This document shows, piece after piece, positions 9,482 through 17,608 of a stretch of DNA of 64,000 nucleotides; position 1 is the stretch's first letter; every line of letters starts with the position of its first letter. Below the pieces are notes generated by a model, which was not told where the DNA came from, did no database searches, and saw only the letters and a program-made list of their open reading frames with translations. This DNA comes from Cyclobacteriaceae bacterium. GTDB lineage: Bacteria > Bacteroidota > Bacteroidia > Cytophagales > Cyclobacteriaceae. Location of the stretch: positions 248,001 through 312,000 of the forward strand of contig JAEUUI010000006.1 in assembly GCA_016786585.1 (NCBI GenBank), in the 5' to 3' direction. Made by a program: the position numbers and the translations under genes.

Positions 9482-10060
9482 TTAAAATTTTACCTCGGGA
9501 GCTTTTTCTGCGCCGGCAGAAGCTTCAAATCCTTTCCTTACGGAGAAGTCTTCACCGCTGCCAAACATGTTCAAGGCCATTTTCTTGAAGTAACCACGAA
9601 CATATGTGTTGTAGCTGGCGACCGATTCGTTGTAGCGTGTTCTGGCAACGTTGATTCTATTTTCAGTTCCTTCGAGTTGTGATTGCAGATCCTGGAAATT
9701 TTCAGTGGAACGGATTTGCGGGTACGCTTCAAACGCAAGGTTGATAGCTGTGTTGATCTGGCGCCCTGCCAACTCCAGATCTTCCGGAGTTTTCGCGTTT
9801 ACAATCCCGGCACGTGCTTGCGTTACCTGTACTAGAATGCTTTTTTCATTTTCAGCTGCACCCTTAACGGTTGCTACCAGGTTGGGAACCAGATCAGCTC
9901 TGCGCTGATACGCGGCTTGAACATCAGCAAATGTTTTGTTGACTTCTTCCTGCGAAGCAACGGCACTATCGTATACGCCCGTTCCCCACATGAAGAATCC
10001 GCCAACGAAAACGATGATGATTCCGACTATAACTAAGGTTGTGATTAATCCTCTGCTCAT
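9482..10060 (-). CDS. lemA: LemA family protein
   Basis: A 192-residue LemA protein: one N-terminal membrane segment (residues about 5-25) followed by a long helical periplasmic domain. It has the family's characteristic NKTFADVQAAYQRRADLVPNLV stretch (read in part here: YQRRADLVPNLV) and ARTRYNESVASYN. The biochemical role of LemA proteins is unsettled; they form helical bundles at the membrane. It lies 58 bases after prfA and 9 before the DUF2059 gene. Confidence 0.93.
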   Translation of the reverse strand: MSRGLITTLVIVGIIIVFVGGFFMWGTGVYDSAVASQEEVNKTFADVQAAYQRRADLVPNLVATVKGAAENEKSILVQVTQARAGIVNAKTPEDLELAGRQINTAINLAFEAYPQIRSTENFQDLQSQLEGTENRINVARTRYNESVASYNTYVRGYFKKMALNMFGSGEDFSVRKGFEASAGAEKAPEVKF

Positions 10061-10118
10061 ATTTTTAAAAGTGATGGTTAATTAAAATTAGCGATAAAAT
10101 TTTTATCGAAGTAAGCTT

Positions 10119-11192
10119 TTACAATGCCGCGCCTTCCGCCATTTTTTCGAGGTTGTCGGCAATGCGCAGTTGCTCGATGAAGCCGTCAATGTCGCCATTC
10201 ATAACAGCCGGTAAATTGTGCTGTGTGTAGCCGATTCGGTGATCGGTTACACGGCTCTGCGGATAATTGTACGTGCGGATTTTTTCGGAACGGTCACCGG
10301 TTTTCACCATCGATTTTCGTGCGGAACTGATCTCGGCATTTTGTTTTTCAGTTTCCATCTCATACAACTTGGCAATGAGCATCTTCATCGCGCGCTCGCG
10401 GTTTCCGTGCTGCGACCGTTCAACCTGGCAGGTAATTACAATCCCGGTAGGTTTATGCGTAAGCTGAACCTTTGTTTCAACCTTGTTAACGTTCTGCCCA
10501 CCGGCACCACTTGAACGTGCAGTTTGTACTTCGATGTCAGCAGGATTGATTTCAATATTAACATCTTCTACTTCCGGGAGCACCGCCACAGACGCTGCCG
10601 ACGTATGTACACGGCCCATTTGTTCGGTATCCGGCACACGCTGAACGCGATGTACACCTGACTCGAACTTGAATAGTGCGTACGCTCCTTCACCGGTAAC
10701 GCTGCTGATAATTTCTTTGTAGCCACCCGCTGTTCCTTCCGTAGAATCCAGCACGGTCAACTTCAATCCACGCTTGTCGCAGAAGCGCTGGTACATCCTG
10801 AATAAATCCCCCGCAAACAATGCAGCTTCATCGCCCCCGGTGCCACCGCGGATTTCGAGGATAACGTTCTTATCATCATTCGGATCTTTCGGAATAAGCA
10901 TCTCTTTCAAAATGCCATCGAGTTCTTCGATCTTGACGGCCAATTCATCGAGCTCTTCTTTCGCAAGCTCGCGCAGATCAGGGTCTTTTTCTTTTTCGAG
11001 AAGTTCTTTTGCCTGTTGCTGATGGTTTAGCGCATCGCGGTATAAGTCGTATTTCGTAACAATTTTCTCCAGGTCGCGGTACTCCTTATTTAGCTGGGTA
11101 TATTTTTTCATGTCCTGAATGATATCAGGCTGAACAATCAGCTGGCCCACTTCCTCAAACCGGAGCTTTAATTCTTCAAGTTTCTGGATCAT
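10119..11192 (-). CDS. prfA: Peptide chain release factor 1
   Basis: RF1 recognises UAA and UAG stop codons and triggers peptide release. The 357-residue product has the GGQ hydrolysis motif at 231-233 and a P-D-T tripeptide at 187-189 (RVPDTE) in place of the usual P-A-T. That still fits the RF1 P-x-T codon-reading pattern and excludes RF2, which has SPF. The start is set to the second ATG (MIQKLEEL). On the minus strand TAACTTTG (11216-11209), a perfect -7 box, lies 17 bases upstream, so the transcript leader would be very short. Confidence 0.95.
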   Translation of the reverse strand: MIQKLEELKLRFEEVGQLIVQPDIIQDMKKYTQLNKEYRDLEKIVTKYDLYRDALNHQQQAKELLEKEKDPDLRELAKEELDELAVKIEELDGILKEMLIPKDPNDDKNVILEIRGGTGGDEAALFAGDLFRMYQRFCDKRGLKLTVLDSTEGTAGGYKEIISSVTGEGAYALFKFESGVHRVQRVPDTEQMGRVHTSAASVAVLPEVEDVNIEINPADIEVQTARSSGAGGQNVNKVETKVQLTHKPTGIVITCQVERSQHGNRERAMKMLIAKLYEMETEKQNAEISSARKSMVKTGDRSEKIRTYNYPQSRVTDHRIGYTQHNLPAVMNGDIDGFIEQLRIADNLEKMAEGAAL

Positions 11193-11320
11193 ATTCACAA
11201 ATCGGGGGCAAAGTTAAGCAGTTTCCGGGACCTACCTACCGAACATGATAACCCGGCCTTTGACCTGATATTCAACGGCAGGGTCATGGAGACTTGCGCA
11301 CAGAAGGTTAGTTTTGTTGG

Positions 11321-11794
11321 ATGAAAAAGCTATTGATTATACTGACCGTTTTTCTTTGCGCGTGCGGAGGCTCACTTTCGGATGAGCAGCGTAAACAAAT
11401 GCGGGAGGCGCGCGAACAGCAGGCCATTGTAAAAGTTACGGAATCAGAAATTATGGACGCAGCTTTTGCCAAAGGTCGTGATGTCATGAGTCAATTGAAG
11501 CAGGTGAATCCGGATACGGGCAAGGTTTCAACTGATGAGAAGGTAAGAATTCACTGGCTGGCTCCGGGAAAGGCACACGGCCTTGAGATCGAGCAACAAC
11601 TGATCGAGGCGTATCTTAACAGCATGCTCTCGGGTGTTCCCCTGCAGGATAACGTTCAAAAGATTGGTGAAGATTCTTTACTCTATACAAACCCGGTTGT
11701 GATTACACGTGCCGACAGTTCGATTGAAATTAAAGGCACGTGGAATGTGTGGATGTCGAAACGCGAATTAATTATAGCCATGGGCAAGCACTGA
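11321..11794 (+). CDS. Hypothetical lipoprotein
   Basis: I do not recognise the family. The 157-residue product starts with a lipoprotein signal (LTVFLCACGG, lipidated Cys15), then a charged helical stretch and a mixed alpha/beta domain. TAGTTTTG at 11309-11316 is a perfect -7 box ending four bases before the ATG, which would make the message nearly leaderless. It stands between divergent prfA and another lipoprotein gene and is probably attached to a membrane facing the periplasm. Confidence 0.75.
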   Translation: MKKLLIILTVFLCACGGSLSDEQRKQMREAREQQAIVKVTESEIMDAAFAKGRDVMSQLKQVNPDTGKVSTDEKVRIHWLAPGKAHGLEIEQQLIEAYLNSMLSGVPLQDNVQKIGEDSLLYTNPVVITRADSSIEIKGTWNVWMSKRELIIAMGKH

Positions 11795-11864
11795 TGTGGC
11801 ACCCCGTTTGCAACGAAGCGGGAGGCAATTGTGTCAAATAGTGTATTGAAGAATAGATTTTTAT

Positions 11865-12575
11865 ATGCGGATACTGGCGATACTTTTTGTAATTGTTTTG
11901 ATGATTGGGGTTGGGTCGTGTTCGAAGGAGCAGGTCGTCAAAGTGTATTCGTTTACGTACTCATTTCGCGATTCACTCTCCGGTTGGGAAGGAGGGTTTG
12001 CTGATCATCCTGCGGATACAGCAACGTATCATCTGCACGCAAGCCTCGACACACTCCCGTATAACATCAATGCCGACTCAACCAAAAAGGCAATTCGTTT
12101 ATCGGGTACTAATCGCAGCGATGATTTGTTTATGTTCATCAAACGAAAGCTTACCGGTTTGCGAAAGAACACAACCTATCAGGTCTTGTTGAATGTAAAA
12201 CTCGCATCAAATGCTCCAACTAATGCTACTGGCTCCGGTGGCGCTCCGGGCGAAAGCGTTTATGTCAAGGTTGGTGCATCCACAATGGAGCCACAAAGTC
12301 TGCTGGTTGATGGGTTCTATGCGATGAACATCGACAAAGGTTATCAATCGGAGGGCGGAGAAAATATGAAGGTTGTTGGCCATGTCGGTGTTAACGATAA
12401 AACAACCAGCTACACAATCATATCACGCTTTAATACGACAAGCAATCCCGTAATAGCTACAACCAATGAGGCTGGTGAGCTTTGGTTAATTATCGGAACT
12501 GACTCAGGGTACGAAGGAACAACCACACTGTACTACACCCAGGTTGATGTGGTGCTGAACCAGGAAGGAGATTAG
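11865..12575 (+). CDS. Hypothetical lipoprotein, beta-rich
   Basis: The 236-residue product has a lipoprotein signal (GVGSCSKE, Cys19). The body alternates short hydrophobic strands with T/S/N/G-rich turns. Phrases such as SLSGWEGGFADHPAD and KNTTYQVLLNVKLAS resemble carbohydrate-binding or discoidin-like beta-sandwiches, but no family is certain. It follows the previous lipoprotein by 70 bases. Its stop codon overlaps the stop of the convergent gene in the four bases TTAG at 12572-12575. Confidence 0.72.
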   Translation: MRILAILFVIVLMIGVGSCSKEQVVKVYSFTYSFRDSLSGWEGGFADHPADTATYHLHASLDTLPYNINADSTKKAIRLSGTNRSDDLFMFIKRKLTGLRKNTTYQVLLNVKLASNAPTNATGSGGAPGESVYVKVGASTMEPQSLLVDGFYAMNIDKGYQSEGGENMKVVGHVGVNDKTTSYTIISRFNTTSNPVIATTNEAGELWLIIGTDSGYEGTTTLYYTQVDVVLNQEGD

Positions 12576-12997
12576 CGTTTTTTCGTTTTAGATTTTTTTG
12601 CGACTGTTTTCTTAACGGCCGCTTTAGCTTTCTTCTTTTTCGGAATGTTTCCGATCCGATCATCGCCTTTTTTAATCAGCGCGCAGATTTTCATAACCGA
12701 TTCTTCGAAATCATCAGCTTGCTCCGGCACGATCTGCCAGTTTGTTTCCGCTCCTCCGCCCAGCACATAAATGGATCGCATGGACGGAAAGAGCTTCTTC
12801 AGACTTGCGTGATGTTCGGGTTTGGTTGCAATCCAAACGCCATTGTCGTCCGGATATGAATCGCGTTTGCGAAGTGCTAGTACAATCTTCTCCCCAACAT
12901 ATACGCCCAGGCAACTGAACATTGGCCGCGTTCTTGGGGCTAAAGAATCAAGCTCATCTAAAACAAAAGGAAAGGGTATTTGCGTTTGTTTCGCCAC
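12572..12997 (-). CDS. Small TfoX-N-like protein with lysine-rich tail
   Basis: A 141-residue cytoplasmic protein. Residues 15-75 (LAPRTRPMFSCLGVYVGEKIVLAL, quoted in part: RPMFSCLGVYVGEKIV) are reminiscent of the TfoX/Sxy N-terminal fold, but the match is loose. The last 25 residues are almost all Lys, Ala and Thr, a tail seen on nucleic-acid-binding proteins. The function is unknown. It is convergent with, and shares stop-codon bases with, the lipoprotein gene 11865-12575. Confidence 0.65.
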   Translation of the reverse strand: MAKQTQIPFPFVLDELDSLAPRTRPMFSCLGVYVGEKIVLALRKRDSYPDDNGVWIATKPEHHASLKKLFPSMRSIYVLGGGAETNWQIVPEQADDFEESVMKICALIKKGDDRIGNIPKKKKAKAAVKKTVAKKSKTKKR

Positions 12998-13013
12998 GCG
13001 ATAAAGTTAACGC

Positions 13014-13595
13014 TTACGAGTTAACCCACTGCACTTTAGCATCAACAGGATTTCGTCTGCTTACGTGATCGGTTCGCTTTGGCATCCCGACATGGAAAAA
13101 GCCAATAATCTTGTCCTCCGGGCCTAATCCGAAGGCCTCGTTTGCATCCTTGTAAAAGGTAACGCCACCCGTACTCAGGTAGGCTCCGACTTTATTGGCC
13201 GATGCTGTGAGGTACATATTCTGAACAGCCATGAAGGTTGAGCCAAGTTCTTCCATTTCGGGAACAGACTTTTTCTCATCGCGCTTCATGTAAACCAGAA
13301 TGATATGCGAAGATTCAAGCGGTTTGTTCAGCATGTTGTTGTACTTTGTTTCATCGAAAGTTCCCTCGGCTTTTGATTTCTTTTCATACAGCGATGCCTG
13401 AATTGCGCCAAGCTTTTTGCGGCCTTCACCGGAGTAGACAATAAACCTCCAGGGTTCGGTAAACTTGTGTGTTGGTGCCCAGTTGGCATTTTCCAGCATT
13501 TGCTGAATGATGGCGTTATCTACGGTTTCACCCGTGTAATCTTTCGGGAAAACTGATCTGCGGTTATGGATAAGGGAATTAACTTCTGCGTTCAC
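13014..13595 (-). CDS. Nitroreductase family FMN oxidoreductase
   Basis: A 193-residue single-domain nitroreductase, using FMN and NAD(P)H. It shows the family's N-terminal RRSVFPKDYTG, the NWAPTHKFTEPWRF block that contacts the flavin and the C-terminal GMPKRTD segment. The length is typical of the short YdjA/TdsD-like group. The substrate is unknown. It runs in the same direction as the amidohydrolase upstream, with a gap of about 105 bases that holds no gene. Confidence 0.9.
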   Translation of the reverse strand: MNAEVNSLIHNRRSVFPKDYTGETVDNAIIQQMLENANWAPTHKFTEPWRFIVYSGEGRKKLGAIQASLYEKKSKAEGTFDETKYNNMLNKPLESSHIILVYMKRDEKKSVPEMEELGSTFMAVQNMYLTASANKVGAYLSTGGVTFYKDANEAFGLGPEDKIIGFFHVGMPKRTDHVSRRNPVDAKVQWVNS

Positions 13596-13701
13596 GGATA
13601 AAGAATTAAGTATGTATTACTGATCAACACCAAAATGATGAAAAGGTTCTTCCGCTCTGAACAAGCAGCACGGAAGAAGGTCAACTAAAAGCCTGGAGAG
13701 A

Positions 13702-14817
13702 TTACTTCGGAAAAGTCTTCGGATCGATGCCCGGAATAAGTTTCAACGCATTCTTGTAATAAATTTTCTTCAGCACCTCATCCGGCAAACCGAGGCCATA
13801 CATGCGCCAGAAGGCATGATAGCGTTTGTGGTATGGGAAGTATTCGTCTTCTGTTTCCAATACACGGAAATATGTTGAGTACTCTTCTGGTACCCACGAA
13901 TCTTTTCCAAAGAGTACGCGGTCCTGATATTTTGTTAAGAATGCCTTTGCAGCACGCGGCTGACGGCCAAGCTCGGCAATCACGGCACCGATCTCCGTAT
14001 ACATATTCGGAAATTCATCCAGCAAAGCACTTAGTTTCTGCAGATCGTTGGCATACCATCCAAGGTGAGCATTGATAAACTTTGTTTTTGGATGCTTTTT
14101 GAAAACATTGTGCTGCTCGGTAATTACCTGTTCGAAGCTTGGGAAGGAGCTGTCATACCGTCTGCTTGGGTGAAGTTTCAATTCCAGCCAGCGCTCGTTG
14201 AGGCTATCAATTGGATCCCAGAAAGGTTTGGGATCGGCTGAGTGAATCAATACAGGGATGCCGAGTTCGCCACACTTGTCCCAGATCGGATCAATACGCG
14301 GGTCATCAACGGCAATTCTTTTTCCGCTTTTGTCCTTATTATGAAGACCCAGGCTCTTATAGATTTTTAAACCTTTAGCACCTCTCCGTACGTCATCTTC
14401 AAGTTGCTTCATCATGCGCGCCTGCCACTCCGGATTATCGATATCCGTAAAGTCGATGTTAGTAAACAACACGAACCGCGTTGGGAAATGCGTGCGAATG
14501 TTCTCGAATGATTTCTCGAGGTGATCACCGGCACTTCTGAAACCACGACCACTCAGGTTAACCATTACACCCATGTTCAGTTCATCCATGTACTTGACAC
14601 GCTGGCTTAAGTCGGCCGTGTTCATATCAAAGTAGTGGTTATGAATATCAATGAACGGAAACTTGGCGCGCATCAGCTTATGTTCCGGCACCACCAGTGT
14701 TGAAGGCGGGTCGTAGCTTTCGAAATCCATTTTCATTTCAAGAGCTTTTTCCTGGGCTACGCCTGTAAAGGCAATGGCGACTAAAGAGAAAAGAAGTGAA
14801 CGGGTTTTGGTGATCAT
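13702..14817 (-). CDS. Exported amidohydrolase (Amidohydro_2 type)
   Basis: A 371-residue exported TIM-barrel hydrolase. The start is set to the second ATG, giving a signal peptide cut after GVA with Gln at +1. The barrel begins with FIDIHNHYFD, the metal-site HxH segment, and continues with VLIHSADPKPFW, NAHLGWY and LFGKDSW, the later metal and catalytic strands. It belongs to the amidohydrolase-2 family that includes decarboxylases and lactonases. The substrate cannot be read from the sequence. A 167-base gap separates it from the divergent TPR gene. Confidence 0.85.
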   Translation of the reverse strand: MITKTRSLLFSLVAIAFTGVAQEKALEMKMDFESYDPPSTLVVPEHKLMRAKFPFIDIHNHYFDMNTADLSQRVKYMDELNMGVMVNLSGRGFRSAGDHLEKSFENIRTHFPTRFVLFTNIDFTDIDNPEWQARMMKQLEDDVRRGAKGLKIYKSLGLHNKDKSGKRIAVDDPRIDPIWDKCGELGIPVLIHSADPKPFWDPIDSLNERWLELKLHPSRRYDSSFPSFEQVITEQHNVFKKHPKTKFINAHLGWYANDLQKLSALLDEFPNMYTEIGAVIAELGRQPRAAKAFLTKYQDRVLFGKDSWVPEEYSTYFRVLETEDEYFPYHKRYHAFWRMYGLGLPDEVLKKIYYKNALKLIPGIDPKTFPK

Positions 14818-14984
14818 GCGCAAAAGATTTCTGACAAAATACGGACTAACAACACAATAATTGTTAAAAAATTCCCATTGAAGGGAAGATTGTTACCAGT
14901 GGGAAAAACCATGTGCGACTGGGTTGATGCGGATTCTGGCTGGCAGGACAATTTTTCATACTTTAGCCATTGAAATTCAAGTTC

Positions 14985-16094
14985 ATGAACAGAAATACGT
15001 TGCTTACGCTTTTGTTTGTTTTGATTGCGGCTGTAGCCGGAGCGCAGGATCCGCTTGACGCAGTAAAAAAGAAAATTGAAAAGAAGGATTTTGCAGGCGC
15101 CAAGGCTGATCTCGCCAAGGTTCTCGCGGCCAATCCGAAAAACAAACAAGCTTATGTACTAAGCGGTCAGGCACGCCTGGGCCTTGAAGACTTTTACGGA
15201 GCAATTGGTGATTATACCTATGCGCTTGAAATCGATTCAACGTTCGCGGAAGCCTGGAATAATCGCGGCATTGCAAAGGCCGCATTAGGCGACAACGAAT
15301 ATGCTATCCTGGATTTTGATAAAGCCATTAAGTTCAATGCCAAGAGCAGCGAATACTATACGAATCGCGGATTTGCCAAGTACGATGTTGAGGATATCGA
15401 AGGAGCGTATTTCGATTTTTCAAAAGCGTTGGAAATCGGGCCGGCCGATGCTGATAAGTACTTTAACCGCGGTTTCGCGAAAGCAGAGCTGGGTGAATTC
15501 ATCAGCGCAGTGGATGATTATACCAAAGCTATCGAGCTTGACAAAACCGATGCAACCCTGTTCAATTATCGGGGTGTGGCGTACTTCAATGTTCAGAATT
15601 ATGAAAAGGCTCTTGCCGATTATAACGAAGCGATTCGGCTTGACCCGAAAAATTCATTGATGTTCGAGAATCGTGCGTTGACGCGCGTGGCTACGGAAGA
15701 TTATAAAAATGCGCTTGAAGACTACAACAAGGCGATTGAGCTTACCAACGATGATCCGGAACTTTATCACCTAAGAGGCGTGGTTAAATACTACCTCGAT
15801 GATCATGACGGGGCTATCGCGGATTATACAAAAGCTATTGATTTCGATCCGACCAATGCTTCGTACTATGATGACCGGGCACTCAGTCGCAAAGAAAAGG
15901 AAGACTATTCCGGGGCGTTGGAAGACTTTACAACATCCATCGAACTATATCCTTCCGATGCTGATACGTTTTATCAGCGCGGACTGGTAAAGCTTGCGAT
16001 GAACAATAACTATGACGCCTGCCTCGATTTCAAAACTGCCGTAGAACTTGGCTCGACAGATGCGAAGGCAGCGATGAAGAAGAATTGCAAATAG
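14985..16094 (+). CDS. Exported TPR-repeat protein
   Basis: The 369-residue product has a signal peptide (VLIAAVAGA, then Gln at +1) followed by about ten back-to-back 34-residue tetratricopeptide repeats. These carry the usual spacing of small residues (for example AWNNRGIAKAALGDNEYAI). There is no enzymatic domain, so it is probably a periplasmic scaffold. A TTG start 15 bases earlier is possible, but ATG 14985 gives the better signal peptide. It is followed seven bases later by the lipid kinase gene. Confidence 0.88.
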   Translation: MNRNTLLTLLFVLIAAVAGAQDPLDAVKKKIEKKDFAGAKADLAKVLAANPKNKQAYVLSGQARLGLEDFYGAIGDYTYALEIDSTFAEAWNNRGIAKAALGDNEYAILDFDKAIKFNAKSSEYYTNRGFAKYDVEDIEGAYFDFSKALEIGPADADKYFNRGFAKAELGEFISAVDDYTKAIELDKTDATLFNYRGVAYFNVQNYEKALADYNEAIRLDPKNSLMFENRALTRVATEDYKNALEDYNKAIELTNDDPELYHLRGVVKYYLDDHDGAIADYTKAIDFDPTNASYYDDRALSRKEKEDYSGALEDFTTSIELYPSDADTFYQRGLVKLAMNNNYDACLDFKTAVELGSTDAKAAMKKNCK

Positions 16095-16101
16095 ATTTTA
16101 C

Positions 16102-17004
16102 GTGAAGGTCGCGATAATTTTAAACGGCCTTTCCGGTAAAAAACGCTTGTTTTATTCGCGATTGCTTCCTGCGATCAATGAAGTTGCAGAAGCACAGGTT
16201 TTCGAAACACAATCAGCAGCCGATGCCTTTAACTTTTCCGTAAAGGCAGTATCACAAAATTTTGATGTTGTTATCGCAGCCGGAGGAGACGGAACCATCA
16301 ACCAGGTTGTAAACGGGATGCTGCAACGTGGCTTGCCTCCCGAAAAACTTCCAGCACTTTCAATTCTTCCGGTTGGAAGCGGCAACGACCTGGCGCGAAC
16401 CGTTAATATTGATCTAAAAGCCGATACGCTTAAGCAGCGACTCATTCAAAAAAACATCAAGCCAATCGACATCGGATCGGTGACCTTTCAACAGCATGGC
16501 AACGAGAGTCATGCATACTTTATTAATGTGTGTTCGGCAGGGATGGGCCCGGAAGTACTGAATTACATGCGTTCCGGAGGGAAAACGTTGGGAGCGGCAG
16601 TTGCCTACTACATCGCCATCCTCACAACATTCAGCACCTACAAATGCATGCCGGTGACAATTAAAACTTCTGGCTGGCAATGGAAAGATTCGCTTCGCAG
16701 CTTAGCCATCGGCAATGGTAAATATTTTGGAAGCGGGTTGTGCATCGCCCCCGATGCTAAACCTGATGACGGAGAGTTCGGAACGTTTATCTGCGGAGCG
16801 GTGTCCGTGCTGGACTTTGTTCGGTATACAAACACGTTGAAAACTGGTGGCAGAATTTCAAATCCAAAGATTGAATACCGAACTGCGAATGTACTGGAAC
16901 TAACATCCGAAGCGCCCTGCCGGATTGAAGCCGATGGAGAGTTACTCGGTTTTCTGCCGGCCCGGGTGAAAGTTATGCCGCAAAGAATTAACTTTCTTTA
17001 CTAA
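16102..17004 (+). CDS. Diacylglycerol/lipid kinase (YegS/DgkB type)
   Basis: A 300-residue soluble lipid kinase that phosphorylates diacylglycerol or a related lipid. The catalytic domain shows GGDGTINQVVNG (about 56-67) and LPVGSGNDLAR (about 90-100), the ATP-binding and substrate loops of DAGK_cat, and the C-terminal half ends with CRIEADGELLG. Translation appears to begin at GTG 16102, because the first strand of the fold (KVAIILNG) follows at once and no ATG is available. It is seven bases after the TPR gene. Confidence 0.9.
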   Translation: MKVAIILNGLSGKKRLFYSRLLPAINEVAEAQVFETQSAADAFNFSVKAVSQNFDVVIAAGGDGTINQVVNGMLQRGLPPEKLPALSILPVGSGNDLARTVNIDLKADTLKQRLIQKNIKPIDIGSVTFQQHGNESHAYFINVCSAGMGPEVLNYMRSGGKTLGAAVAYYIAILTTFSTYKCMPVTIKTSGWQWKDSLRSLAIGNGKYFGSGLCIAPDAKPDDGEFGTFICGAVSVLDFVRYTNTLKTGGRISNPKIEYRTANVLELTSEAPCRIEADGELLGFLPARVKVMPQRINFLY

Positions 17005-17014
17005 ACCAAGCCGC

Positions 17015-17539
17015 TTGACTCCATCACTTACAAAAACTTTTGATGCGCTTGAACAGCAACGCGCGGATTTAATGACGACAGTCAGTGCTGTTCCGGATGA
17101 AGTTTATTTTCGCAACTCTTCTTCGAAGTGGTCAATTGCTCAGGTAATTACGCACATCATCACTTCCGAACGGCTTTCGCTGATGTACATGCGCAAGAAA
17201 TCACTCGGTATCGACACGCTGAAAGACTCCGGCATCAGGCAATCGATCGTATTTATGTTGCTGAGGATTTCACAACGCGTTCCGCTGCGCTATCGTGCAC
17301 CCAAAGCGGTTGTCGACAATACACCAGAGGCACTTTCAAAGGAAGAGGCTTTTGCGCGATGGGAGAAAGCGCGGCAGGAGTTAAGAGATTTTCTTGACGC
17401 TATTCCTGAAAAATATGCGCATCGGGTGATCTTCAAACATCCGGTTGGCGGAATGCTCGATGTGCGGCAAGCCGTTGGGTTTATGTATGAACATGTACGC
17501 CACCACTGGCCCCAGATCAAGCGCCTTCTAAACCCGTAA
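17015..17539 (+). CDS. DinB-like four-helix protein
   Basis: A 174-residue DinB/YfiT-superfamily protein, a four-helix bundle that often binds a metal through three histidines. Here the candidates are His in VITHIITSE (about 47) and the pair in YEHVRHHWPQI (about 161-165). The likely start is TTG 17015, ten bases after the lipid kinase, because the first helix (KTFDALEQQRADL) is complete only from there. The role is unknown; members act as thiol-dependent transferases or stress proteins. Confidence 0.83.
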   Translation: MTPSLTKTFDALEQQRADLMTTVSAVPDEVYFRNSSSKWSIAQVITHIITSERLSLMYMRKKSLGIDTLKDSGIRQSIVFMLLRISQRVPLRYRAPKAVVDNTPEALSKEEAFARWEKARQELRDFLDAIPEKYAHRVIFKHPVGGMLDVRQAVGFMYEHVRHHWPQIKRLLNP

Positions 17540-17608
17540 TGGGTTACTTATAAATTTTGCAAGGTTTTATTCGTATGCCCTGCTATCTTTCGTTTTTAAT
17601 CCCTTCTT